Source: Rhyacichthys aspro
Lineage: Eukaryota > Chordata > Actinopteri > Gobiiformes > Rhyacichthyidae
Reading direction: 5' to 3'
Assembly (NCBI GenBank): GCA_036850595.1
Contig: CM072163.1
Location: 19,616,639-19,680,638, forward strand
DNA length: 64,000 nucleotides
Positions 12,453-23,105 of this stretch are shown piece by piece (the first letter of the stretch is position 1; each line of letters starts with the position of its first letter). Under the pieces are notes generated by a model. It searched no databases and was not told where the DNA came from. It worked only from the letters and a program-made list of their open reading frames with translations. The position numbers and the translations under genes are program-made.

Positions 12453-12699
12453 ATCCTGCAACAAATAGTGAGCATAAACAGGGACTTGAGCTGCATATGA
12501 TTCATGCCTAAACAGAAAAATTAAAGTCAGAAGGCAGAAGCACTCAACGGCCAATATACTTACTCACCCTTTCATCTGGAAATGTCCCTCCCTGAAGTTT
12601 GGGAGATAACATGAAGTGGTGGTCAGAGGAACAGGTTCAGTGTGGGAAGAGTGAGGGAAGGTAAGGGAGTGTTAATGAGGAGCTGAGAGTGAATATATT

Positions 12700-12870
12700 A
12701 ATCATCCATATATGCAGCACCAATGAAGGGGTGCATTAGTCCCGAGATGGCCTCATTTAAACTGCAGACGGGATCAATTGGAGCTCCTAATGCGGCACAA
12801 CGAGATAGCCGCCGCTGGCAAGAAAGGGTCAAGCACTCAGCGTTAGCATGCTGAACGCAGCCTAATTCGA
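12700..12870. other. Complex block, possible conserved non-coding element
   Basis: This is unique, mixed-composition sequence with CCTAAT/TTAAT words and several CpGs, between a hAT-like element and ordinary AT-rich DNA. There is no open frame worth noting. The interpretation as a regulatory element is inference only. Confidence 0.2.
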
Positions 12871-14119
12871 CTTAATAATGCAGTTCTGAGTTCAGAGAAA
12901 AGCTTTGCATACGCTGCCTCGCATACAGCACAAATGGATAAAAGCCCATCTGTCTTTGAGTGCTGATAGCTAATTCATTCTCTTTTTTTGCTATTTTTGC
13001 TCTGTGAATCACTTGAATGAGTGTGTTGTTATGGATTCGGAAAAGGCTACAGCTCATGTTGGATACAAAGACCGGAACAGCTATTGTTGCATGAAGAGGT
13101 TCTAAAAGTGACAGATTGTGTTTTATAATGAAGAGCACTTTGTTACTTGAGCCGCCATTATTACAGTTATTTAACAGGAAACAACTCTGCTTTCGGAGCT
13201 TAAAGATAATTAATAGTGCAACCACAGAGAGTCCAAAAAGTTACTGTTTGTGATTCAAGAGACCTCCATGACCTTGTCTTGTCAGTAACAAACACAGCCT
13301 AAGTGGCCTAATAGTACTCTATCCAATAGTGGTACTGATTTAGTAAAAGAGCTCTACACATCTTTTACCGGGAACACTTTTGTCAATAGAAAAAAGTTGT
13401 CTGCCATGTCTCTGCCATACCCTAACAGTGGCTAGTTTTCCCATAGCATAAATATATAAATATATCTTAACAAACTTTATATTTATTTATTACATGCTTT
13501 GATTTATTTTAATTCATGATTTGGCCTTTGTTTGTCACAAAGATGAAAAAGTAAGTGGTTAATTGTGTTCTAAAGCCCGTTTCGCCCATTTTCTGAGCTC
13601 TGTGGAGGACATGGACAGACTCATGTGGAGTCACAGTAAAACTGTGGTTACGTGTTCAGAGAGTGGCTTCCATTATTGTTGCAGGACTCAGGAGACTAGT
13701 ACACCAGGTGAACTCCTTCCCACATGGACTTTTGTGCCAAGATTTAGAATTGAACCTGCCTCTGAACCCTCTACAATCATCCACTGCCAGTTTGTTGTTG
13801 ATTATTTGTGGCCCCAGATCCACACCACCTTAACCAGGAGCTATTAAACGTTAATAACTTAATATTAAGCTATTAATATTACAAGATTTCTTTAACAATT
13901 AAGGGAAGTAAAATGAGTAAACTGCATCATGAGGGAAATATAACAGTCCACCATCTCAGAGCTACGTAACACAAAGACAAGCAGCAGCAGTGGCAAGACA
14001 TCTGGATCACTGTGTTTGTTAAAAGAATTCTGTAGTCATCAGAAATATTGCTATAAATGTGTCAGAATGAATGTGTCTGTAATGATAATAATAATACCAC
14101 CAACAACCTTCAAATTTAA
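12871..14119. other. Non-coding DNA, no gene seen
   Basis: AT-rich sequence. A 94-codon plus frame (13563-13847) and a 117-codon minus frame (12872-13225) give products I do not recognise and have no splice context that persuades me. Short AT-rich runs occur at 13447-13500. Confidence 0.5.
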
Positions 14120-14175
14120 TCAATCAATTTAAAAAATCATCTGGCGGGCCAGAAATGGGTGGTTGCCGACCCCTG
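14120..14175 (-). mobile_element. hAT-type terminus fragment
   Basis: Read on the minus strand from 14175, the sequence starts CAGGGGTCGGCAACC and runs on into GGCCCGCCAGATG. This is a terminus I recognise from common vertebrate hAT-type non-autonomous elements. I could not find the opposite end nearby, so only a fragment is claimed. Confidence 0.55.
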
Positions 14176-14622
14176 ATCTCCAGCTTGTACATTTTAGAAT
14201 TGTGCTTCTTAGAACGGTGCAGCACTGACTCGCCTGGGCAAGAAGCACTGTCCATGGTGCTATACATTTGATTTATTTGGGATAATTATAGTCTTGTTAA
14301 ACTAGAACAACTACTCTTGGTAAACTTAAGAATCTTATCTTGCTATATAGTCTCCCATTTTGTGTCATCTCTAAAATTGGTCTGAAATCTTTTTCCTTAG
14401 GCTAAATGGTGGCTAAAACTAGAGGCTAGAGGCCAGAGGTAGCAGGCTAAAAACTGGGTTCTCTATTCTGTTTATGCACAGTGCAGCTAAGAATGAGTCT
14501 ACACATGAGTTGTTCGGGTTAGGGTCACGGCGGCAGATCAAAGCACAATTGTTCAGGTCGGGTTGAATTTTAAATCTTCCTATTCCAAGCATGAAGGCTT
14601 TAAAAAGGGTAGAAATTACCAC

Positions 14623-15287
14623 TTTTGGCAAAAGGCCTCATGTCTTCAAATGATGACACACACGTCAGTACTAAAGTGCTTCTGCCATTACCAACAAGTC
14701 ACTGCTGCATCTAGAATTCATTTCCTATAGTCAGAGCTCACTTGTGAGACACACTTTAGGTTATTATTTATATTATTAAATATTATTAGAATCGAGAAAT
14801 GGAAGTAGCATATGCAATGGTTCTGCACGGCAATTTTAATGGGTGAGAGTGTATAATGCTTGTGCTCTTTCTAACTAGAAATGCATGTTCCATCAGTACA
14901 CCATTATGGCACCAGACAGATGAATGTCAAAAAGCAATGGTATCTGCTGACATGGACTGTCATAAGAGTTCCCAATGTTGCATATTCTAGTGTAAAAAAC
15001 AATATTAATTCATGTTCTACTGCTTATTGGAGCCTATTCCAGCTACTATGGACCTGAGGCAGGGTTACAACACTGACAGACAACCATTCACACACATTCA
15101 CTTACTAGGGTCAGCTTGGATTCACCAGCTCACCTACATAAGCATGTGTTCGGATGGTGGGAGTAAGCCAGAGAGAACCCATGGTTTCACACAGAGACAT
15201 GAAGACTGTCTGCAAGACGTTGGGCTCAAACCCACAGCCTTCTTGACTAGAACAGGAGCGATAACCATTCTGCCCATGTGCACACCT
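14623..15287 (+). repeat. Local duplicate unit, copy 1 (665 bp)
   Basis: This unit is repeated at 19172-19815 in the same orientation. By eye the two differ by about 16 substitutions and one 21-bp block (in the region 15170-15195) that only copy 1 has. Both copies begin and end at the same bases. The last 285 bp are a widespread teleost repeat. The first 380 bp I cannot classify. Confidence 0.9.
15003..15287 (+). mobile_element. Common teleost interspersed repeat, decayed
   Basis: The order of phrases (a 'GGAGCCTATTCCAGCT' block, 'GACAGACAACCATTCACACACATTCAC', a 'GGATGGTGGGAGTAAGCC' block and a 'CTCAAACCCACAGCCTTCTTG' block) matches a repeat scattered through many fish genomes. I do not assign its class. 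It forms the 3' half of the duplicated unit. Confidence 0.65.
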
Positions 15288-15524
15288 CGGGTCAGGCAGG
15301 TCATAAAAAAATCTCACTAATCACAATTACAGACCCTTGTATAAGTAACGTCATTAAAAAGATCTACACATCCAGCATTGGTAACAAACGAAGTGGTTAT
15401 TATTTCTGATTTAAACGGGTGTTAAAGTTAAAACCCTTTAGAGGCAGTAAAAACTTCAAAAGAAATTATTCTACTTTTGGCCTTCACATAAATTTGCCTA
15501 GCCCTTCAGCCATATGAGTGTTTT

Positions 15525-15622
15525 AATTAGTGCTGCTGATTGATTAAAATTTTTAATCACCCTAATCACACTCAGGAGTTGCAATTAAGCATGATTAATC
15601 ATAATTAATCACAGAACTTACT
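15525..15622. repeat. TAATC/GATTA-rich tract
   Basis: The words TTAATC, TGATTAA and AATTAATCAC recur many times within 100 bp in both orientations. Similar tracts are common as decayed repeats in fish. It would also bind many homeodomain proteins, but clustering alone does not show a function. Confidence 0.5.
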
Positions 15623-15734
15623 GATGTCCAGTGGTCTCCAGTAAGCGAAGTAAAAGTACCCTCCTCAAACTGCTGTGCTTTGCTTGAAGATGGTATTTTA
15701 AACTGCTTGTGTTTTGTTGAAGAGACAATTCACT

Positions 15735-16265
15735 GTGTTACGACCCTGGCTCAAGGGATCGTAAACAATGAGAGGACAGCAGACAGAAATAAGGTTTAAT
15801 ACAAAAAATAATCTTAAACCAAATTAAACCGAATTGAACCAAATTACCTGTAAAGAAAATATATTACAGTATGTAATGTGTAAGTCTGCATCATCAGTGG
15901 TGTAGGGGTGTTGAATGTGAATGAAGTGTATGTGCAGTGTTGTGCAGAACTAAACATAAACCAAGTGTAACCGAACTAAAAAGCAACCAGAACTCAACTG
16001 TTCCATAACTAAACTCAAACCAAACCAAAAAGGAACCGGGGCAGCAGACAGGAAGACAGCCCAAGGTCACACCTGTGCTCCTGTTTAAATACTCACCTGA
16101 CCCGGGCAACCTGGGGCCCATAGGTGTGCCTCAAACTGTCACAACATGTATAGACTGCTCTTGTTTTATCCACACTTCCATCACAATGTTAGAACTTGGC
16201 CATAAACACTGGATGAAGCCTCCTCATTCATCGTTTGACTTGACCTTATCACACACTGCCAGGTA
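15735..16265. repeat. Unclassified interspersed repeat with AACCAAATT-type internal repetition
   Basis: The left part has GTGTTACGACCCTGGCTCAAG followed by GGTTTAATACAAAA. The middle is built of degenerate 9-10-bp units (AAACCAAATT, ACCGAATTG, AACTAAACTC). The right part carries CCTGTTTAAATACTCACCTG. I recognise this order from repeats in other fish but cannot name the family or show its ends. Confidence 0.45.
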
Positions 16266-16943
16266 ACCCTCCGCACCTTGGTTACAGGATAACATTAGGT
16301 CCAACTAGGTGATGAAGTTATATTTTTTAGATGTATCGCCCATGTTAACGATGACAGCCCTAGATTTAATCTGCCTAAATCTATTTGTGTAATGTCTGTT
16401 GTGACGTGGATTTTATTTTGAGGTAGCTTTTGTGGCGTGTATGGAAATCATGAGACAGGTCTGAGTTTAACAGCCTTTGATGAGGAAGCACAGGTCCTAA
16501 AACAATCTGGGTCCACTTGTGGTGTTATTTGGTGTTCTTGTAGCTTGGTGTAGCTAAACGCTCATATATAGAGCGGCTAAAATTAAAGCCACTCGCTACT
16601 GCTCTCTACCCACTCACTGACAGCCTACGCGTAGCCAAAATCATCTGGCTCATGAAGAATTTTCGGTGGTATTTTTGTACAATAAAAAAAAAAAAAAGGC
16701 AGTCTATCTACCTTCAATGAAAAGTAAATGTAAAATATTTGCTATGAGTCTTAACTAAACATTATTGGTCCCAAAACATTTAACAAATGCTGTAATAACT
16801 TCACTCTGTCCATTGTTGGCTCCATAGTTCCCACTTCCTGCCATGCCTGTAACCTTGGTGTAACTTGAGTATTTTTAAAAGCATGATATATTACCAAGTA
16901 CTATTATTATTGTTATAAGCATCATATTGAGAGGTACTGATTT

Positions 16944-17590
16944 TGAAACTGTCATTCATGCTTTTGTGACCTGCTTGGACTACTGCTGTGCACTTTAAGC
17001 AAGGCTTTTAAAAGGAACTTGCAAGCATGACCACATCTCACTGATTTAAGCTTCACTTCACTGGCTGCCAGCGCATTTTAGAATTGATTTTAATTGATTT
17101 TATTTACTTTTAAATGTTGAAATGGTCTCACTCCGTCCTATCTGTCTGATCTGATCCATCCTAACTCACGCTCTCAGCTCATAGCAGATACGTCACAGCT
17201 TACGGACCCCGACACAAAATGTAAACTTTGTGGGGACCATGCTTTTTCTGTCATTGCTCCGAAAGTCTGGAATGAGCTGCCTTTAGACATTAGACAGGCC
17301 CATTCACTGCCCATTTTTAAATCACTTTTAAAAACGTACTTTTTTTTTTTTTTTTTTTGGCTTTTATCATTATGTTGTTTTAACTCATGATTCTAGCCCT
17401 TTTGTGTTTTCCACTTGAGTTTTTTATTATTGTGTGTTTTATTATGTTTCATGTCTTCTATAATTTTATTGCACTCTGTTTGTATTGTACTTTGTTTGTG
17501 TTTTATTTCTTTTATATTATTTTTTGTATGTTCACAGCACTTTGGCCGCATGCACAGTTTTAAAGGCTTTATAAATAAAGTTGGTATGGT
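16944..17590 (+). mobile_element. L2-type LINE, 5'-truncated 3' end
   Basis: This is the C-terminal end of a LINE reverse transcriptase ORF plus its 3' UTR. One frame is open from about 17120 to 17345 and contains the family phrases PSYLSDLI (about 17129) and APKVWNELPLDIRQAHSL (about 17257-17310), followed by IFKSLLKT. Upstream, out of frame, are relics of the usual HAF..RLDYC and LHWLP motifs (16950-17075), so frameshifts and a deletion separate them. The 3' UTR ends in TTTATAAATAAAGTTGGTATGG, typical of the group. A 19-base poly(T) at 17340-17358 interrupts the ORF end. Dead copy. Confidence 0.85.
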
Positions 17591-18516
17591 AATATTTAAC
17601 ATGTAACATTAAAATATTCAGAATTATCTCATTGAGTTTAGGACAGTTATATACCTTTCACACAGACTATTCCACACAAAAAAAAAAGAATCTACATGCC
17701 TCTTTGGCCACTAGATGGACTAGTGAGCCACTGCCTATTGTAGCAACTGAGCTATTTTATTTTAATTTTTTTCAAATGTTAAACTTTATTCATTGTCTTC
17801 TTTTTACAAATGAACTCTTTGTGTCACGTAAACTATATATTGACAGTACTAGAGTTAACTGAGGTTTGCCAGCTGTTGTTCACCGATATTGCTGTGACTT
17901 TTATGTCCCAGAATGGTAAACATACTGACTGACTGTGTTGAAAATCCCAAGAGATTTAAAAGCTTCATATTTCTCAATGAAAAGCTTGTGCTCATTGGCA
18001 GAATGCACCGACTTCTTCCACAATAATATCAGTAATACAGAGAGAGCAACATATGGCGTCGGGTTTGTTGTTGCTCAGTCTGTACCAAGCTTCCCAGCAA
18101 TAGTAATGCCATTAATGAGACCAGCAGCTCTTGGAAATGTTTTTGAAGGTCTTCCATTGAGTTAATGTGCTTTCATCATATATATAGAATAAACTGTTTA
18201 GCAAGTGTACATGTTCTACAGCTGCAGTACAACTATTATGTAGATGACTCCCTGGCTAAACATCCTGACGGTCTATACTGAGGAGAATTACCTCAGAATC
18301 CACAACAGACTGCTTTATGATCTAATAGCACAGTGACATGTAAGATTAGGTCACAGCGCAAAGCCACTTAGGCTGCAAAGTGCATATTTAATGGTACATC
18401 AAACATGATGTATCCTGTTTGGAACAAGCTGTACGGTGGTCATGTTAGAACAACAGTTAAGTAGAAGACTTTGGTTAGTATAATAAACAGTGTTATTTGT
18501 CTTTGCAGAAGCATTT
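17591..18516. other. Non-coding DNA, no gene seen
   Basis: Unique AT-rich sequence between the LINE end and the foldback element. No open frame over 80 codons and no repeat recognised. Confidence 0.5.
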
Positions 18517-18868
18517 GTACAGTGTACATTTTAGGACATCCTCAAGCTCAGAGAAAAGGCACTTGTCCTCAGATGATACTGCTTCAGACTTAGACAAAAA
18601 GGCATCAGACAACACAGACTCAGACTAAACGGCCTCAGAATAAATGGCCTCAGACGACACAGGCTCGGAATTAACATCATCAGTAAACACGGCCTTGGAC
18701 AAAAAGGCATCAGACAACACGGCCTCAGACTCTAAAAGCTGTGTTTTCTAATGATTTTAGTCTGAGTCAGTGTTGTCTGATGCCTTTTTGTCTAATGCTG
18801 CGGCAGTATTGTCTAAAGCCAAGTCCCTAATCTCTGTGCCTGAGGATGTCCTAAAATGTACACTGTAC
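18517..18868. mobile_element. Foldback element, 352 bp, perfect 28-bp inverted termini
   Basis: Positions 18517-18544 are the exact reverse complement of 18841-18868 (28 of 28 bases; outermost GTACAGTGTACATTTTAGG). Inside, the word GACAAAAAGGCATCAGACAACAC occurs twice on the plus strand (about 18593 and 18697) and once inverted (about 18767-18790), so much of the element can fold on itself. The left half is made of degenerate units around GGCCTCAGAC and GGCATCAGAC. No coding potential. I find no convincing target duplication. Confidence 0.85.
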
Positions 18869-18957
18869 GTTTCAAAAAACAAATCACTAATAACCTGATT
18901 CAAGGAAACTGTTGTTGTCATGGATAAACTTGTTCTTTTTCATTATCATCATTATCA

Positions 18958-19035
18958 GCCTCACTCAAGAGGGGGATTAAACCCACGACATACTTGCAGT
19001 GAGGCAGAAGTGCTTCCCACTCTGCCACCATGCAC
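18958..19035 (+). mobile_element. Tail fragment of the common teleost repeat
   Basis: The phrases GGGATTAAACCCACGACATAC, CAGTGAGGCAGAAGTGCTTCC and CCACTCTGCCACCATGC match the tail of the interspersed repeat that also makes up the 3' half of the duplicated units. Confidence 0.6.
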
Positions 19036-19171
19036 AAATATCAATTAGTTTAATGATTGCAGAATAAATGCCACTGAAATGCCAAGTTTAAATGTAGAAT
19101 CTACATATTTACTTTTATTTTTTCTTAAGATGTTTTGCAGCAATTTCTTTTTTCTATTCAAAGCAGGCAAT

Positions 19172-19815
19172 TTTTGGCAAAAGGCCTAATGTCTTCAAAT
19201 GATGACACACACGTCAGTACTAAAGTGCTTCTGCCATTACCAACAAGTCACTGCTGCATCTAGAATTCATTTCCTATAGTCAGAGCTCACTTGTGAGACA
19301 CACTTTAGGTTATTATTTATATTATTAAATATTATTAGAATCGAGAAATGGAAGTAGCATATGCAATGGTTCTGCATGGCAATTTTAATGGGTGAGAGTG
19401 TATAATGCTTGTGCTCTTTAAAACTAGAAATGCATGTTCCATCAGTACACCATTATGGCACCAGATAGGTGAATGTCAAAAAGCAATGGTATCTGCTGAC
19501 ATGGACTGTCATAAGAGTTCCCAGTGTTGCATATTCTAGTGTAAAAAACAATATTCATTCATGTTCTACTGCTTATTGGAGCCTATTCCAGCTACTATGG
19601 ACCTGCGGCAGGGTTCCTACACTGACAGACAACCATTCACACACATTCACTCACTAGGGTCAGCTTGGATTCACCTGCTCACCTACATAAGCATGTGTTT
19701 GGATGGTGGGAGTAAGCCAGAGAGACATGAAGACTGTCTGCAAGATGTTGGGCTCAAACCCACAGCCTTCTTGACTAGAACAGGAGTGATAACCATTCTG
19801 CCCATGTGCACACCT
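19172..19815 (+). repeat. Local duplicate unit, copy 2 (644 bp)
   Basis: Same unit and orientation as 14623-15287. It lacks a 21-bp block present in copy 1 and has about 16 substitutions, giving roughly 97.5% identity by eye. Several differences are C-to-T changes at CpG sites (for example CACGG to CATGG), as expected for methylated DNA. Confidence 0.9.
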
Positions 19816-22463
19816 AACTTCCAGAATTACAAGGAAATTTGCAGCATCCACCATTGGGAGTGAGTGCTTACAGTTGATATACAACTATGTCATTTCCATA
19901 GTTTGAAACCTCACTATTTAACATGGCAATTGGTTTGTGCAAAAAATGTAAGTATCACCAGTTTGGAGGTCTGGACACATGGTCTCTTTAGTGTAATGAC
20001 TCACTAACACAACAATGTAAAGACCCACCATCCAAGTGCATTCATGCAAAATGTAACCATGAAATATTGGACAAACTTATTACTATTAGGTTAGACATGA
20101 CTAATTTTGAAGTGTCTTCTTCCTGTTGCATGCTACACTGTACAGAGTGTAAGCAAACAGGCCGTGCTATCTCAATTGGAAAGAAAAATGTCCATAAAGA
20201 GTCTGAGAAATGGGTTACTTTATGATTAAATTCTCAGGAAACGACAAACCTGATGAGAAAACAGCAATGCACAGCTTTTGTGGGAATAAGCAGGACTGGA
20301 CCCTTGTAGCACTTACTCTTGTGACTATATGACCTTAACTTTATTAAAAAATAAAAAAAATAAATAAAAATAAAATAACCTCCATGATTTTCAATGCTCA
20401 TCTGGTTTATTTCCATGTGTTATTTCCATTTTAATGGATGTCTAAGTAGCTTTCTTTCTCAGCTAAATATCTGGTTAAATTAGTATATATAGACAGACCT
20501 ACTACAAATATACAAAACATTCTACAACAAACCCATTAAAAAGTCCCATAAAATGTCATTTTCCAGGAGCTAAGGAGAAGAAGGTGCATACTTTTCCTTA
20601 TAGCTGAGCTTATACTTTCACTTCTTATTTTACTCTCACATATGAACTTGACAGAGGAGAGCAAATAGGAGACTTTAAAGAGTATATTTCAGCTCTGTTC
20701 ATTCTGATGTGCTTCAGCCCATTCTTTGGAGAGCGATCCTGAAGCAAATGACCATGTTGTGTGCAAAAATGGCATAGCTGGTTCCGTATTGACAAAATGA
20801 TGAGATTCTGTTGTGCTTTCAGTGAATCAATACCATTCTTTTTATGTGCTTTCATGGCTCCAAAACCATTCATTGGATTATTGTCCACACTGTGCAGCAC
20901 GGTAACATAGACACACCAAGGAAGCTGCAACAATGTTCAGCATTACCACACAGTGAGGATGTTTTCACAGCACAGATTTGATTGTAACTGTCTGTTGGGT
21001 ATAAAATAGGTGTGGAGATTACAATTATAATACGTTAAAGCTAAATCAAAAATGAGTAAAAAAACAATGACTGCTTTAGAGCTTCTCTGAAAAAGGGAAG
21101 TAAAGCAGTCCTACGGAAGTCATAGCTTTATTCATACGTACCAAATGCTTTTTATCACTAATGACACTGGCCTTTGCTTCTGGATTAAAGTCAAGGCAGA
21201 ATATCACAAGATCACTATGAAAGCAGTAAAAACCCCAGTTCCATTAAAAAGAACACTCAACCCTTTATTCATTCAATATAATCGGTCTTATTGCAGGAAA
21301 ACAAGCCCAGGGGTCCCTGGTCCCTCCACATTATGGTGAGTTGAGTTACATTTACATCATAACAATAGTTTAATCAATAATGATATTGTATATGTGTGTG
21401 TTATGTGAGTGATACCCGCTCCGGTCCACGGTGCCTCAGCATATTTTTAAAATGAGGCTTTTTACTGTTGTGTTGACTAATTTAAGTGATGTTCCCTTTG
21501 CTGCTGCTGCTGTAGCTCGTTGCCTAAGGCATATCACTCTCCAAAGCACCTGTCATACTGAGTGATTTTTTTGACACAACAGGCAAATATTTAAGTAGTT
21601 GTGGCAAAACATAAAATATCACAGCTTTGTTGTTTGTACATTAGAGCATGATCAAACAGAAATGGTTTACGGACCAAAGAAAATTTTTCTATAACTCTTA
21701 GAGAATGGTGTTGTGAGCAACAGTCCCATAATTTTGTATAGTATTTTACATCCTATCATAGCAGTGGCATGATCAAACATAGCAATTCAGTGACTTACTT
21801 AAGGTTTCTATGCAACACTGGCCCTAGTCGTTCTTTTGCTTTTGTACAAACCACAAACTTGTCCAGACTCTATTACTTTAGGCTGTATTTGGCAGAATTT
21901 TGATAATATTTTGTGAACATTACTTTATTCATTTATGACTCTGTGATCAGTACTTTTAGACGTTTACTGGTATTTGATGAACCAAATGGATGGGGGTGGA
22001 TGGGGGCTCACATCTTGATCACTGTCAGTGACACTGTCTACTCATTGTTGTCAATAATTAATTGCCTAATAATATGTCTAATCAAGATTCTCTGATGGGT
22101 GTCTAAAAAGCATAAGGGCATTGCGTGCTCCAGTGCCACCAGTTTGAAAACCTTTTCCCGAGGTATCACAGAGTTTCAACATCACCCATTGGCTGCTGTG
22201 CTACTGGGAGCTGGACACAGCCAGGAGAATTAGTTGTAGTAGCTACTGAACTGAAGTTGTCAAAGCTACCTATTTCCAACGTCCACACTTAGAGAGCACT
22301 GTCCTATGTAACACTGCTGAAGGATGACACAAGAAATTTTCAAGCTTAATGGATGTGCTCCGTCCTCAGCTGGATGGAATGGATGGACCTCTGGAACATT
22401 CAAACCTCTTTGGAAGTTGCTGGAGAAATTTAATTTGTCAATGTATTAGCTACCTGCAGTGAA
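19816..22463. other. Non-coding DNA, no gene seen
   Basis: AT-rich sequence with an A-rich run at 20343-20375. Open frames reach only about 100 codons and give no recognisable product. Confidence 0.5.
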
Positions 22464-22471
22464 TGTGTGTA

Positions 22472-22512
<41 letters not shown>

Positions 22513-22513
22513 G

Positions 22514-22604
<91 letters not shown>
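22464..22604. repeat. (TA)n microsatellite with ATGTAT interruptions
   Basis: About 140 bp of alternating T and A, with GTGTGT at the start and four TATGTA-type interruptions near 22480-22530. The last 75 bp are pure. Such tracts are prone to cruciform extrusion and length change. Translated frames of alternating Ile-Tyr are artefacts. Confidence 0.97.
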
Positions 22605-22607
<3 letters not shown>

Positions 22608-22706
22608 TAGGTTGCCTGTGTGTCATAACCTGTCATTTGTGCTGCAGGGGGTTGATTTCATCAGACAGGTCAGGTCAGACCCAGGGTACTTGGCTGATGT
22701 TAAGTA

Positions 22707-23105
22707 GGGTGACCAGATTTGTGTGGGACTGCACAGTATTATCAACATAAATCACACGTCAATCAGCTTTATTCAAGAGGAGTTGCAGTTTCCTGACAAC
22801 AGTACTGCTGCCGACAACTGCTCCTTCCACAAAGCCGCGAACGACTAAACAGGATTGGTGTCTTAATTTAAACAAAACATGGAAAAGAAAAAAAGGAGAT
22901 GCTGCTACAGTAAGAACTAGTGAAAAATATTGGTATGGACAGTCCAGGAAGATTCTCTTTGATTTTTTTTTTTTTTTTTTTATTTTGTGAGCTATGTCAG
23001 AGGGAATTCTCTGTTCCTGCTGTCTATTTGTCTAAAAATGATAACATTTCAAATAACACAGCTCATGTGTTTTCCCAAATTTGGTTTGCAACAGTCTGGT
23101 CACCC
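22707..23105. mobile_element. Small non-autonomous DNA transposon with 11-bp inverted termini
   Basis: GGGTGACCAGA (22707-22717) is perfectly inverted as TCTGGTCACCC (23095-23105). TA precedes the left end; ATA follows the right end. The 399-bp interior has no transposase and holds a T-run near 22964-22981. The TAGGGTGACCAG terminus is one I recognise from short vertebrate DNA elements. The superfamily is uncertain. Confidence 0.7.

Noticed and set aside
13563..13847. 94-codon frame as a possible exon
   Set aside because: The frame starts and stops within AT-rich DNA with no convincing splice sites and no recognisable domain.
15230..15260. tRNA-like B-box suspicion in 'GGGCTCAAACCCACAGCC'
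   Set aside because: No matching A box or cloverleaf. It is part of the common interspersed repeat, not a tRNA or tRNA-derived SINE head.
22430..22707. Open frames of alternating Ile-Tyr around the (TA)n tract
   Set aside because: Microsatellite artefact.
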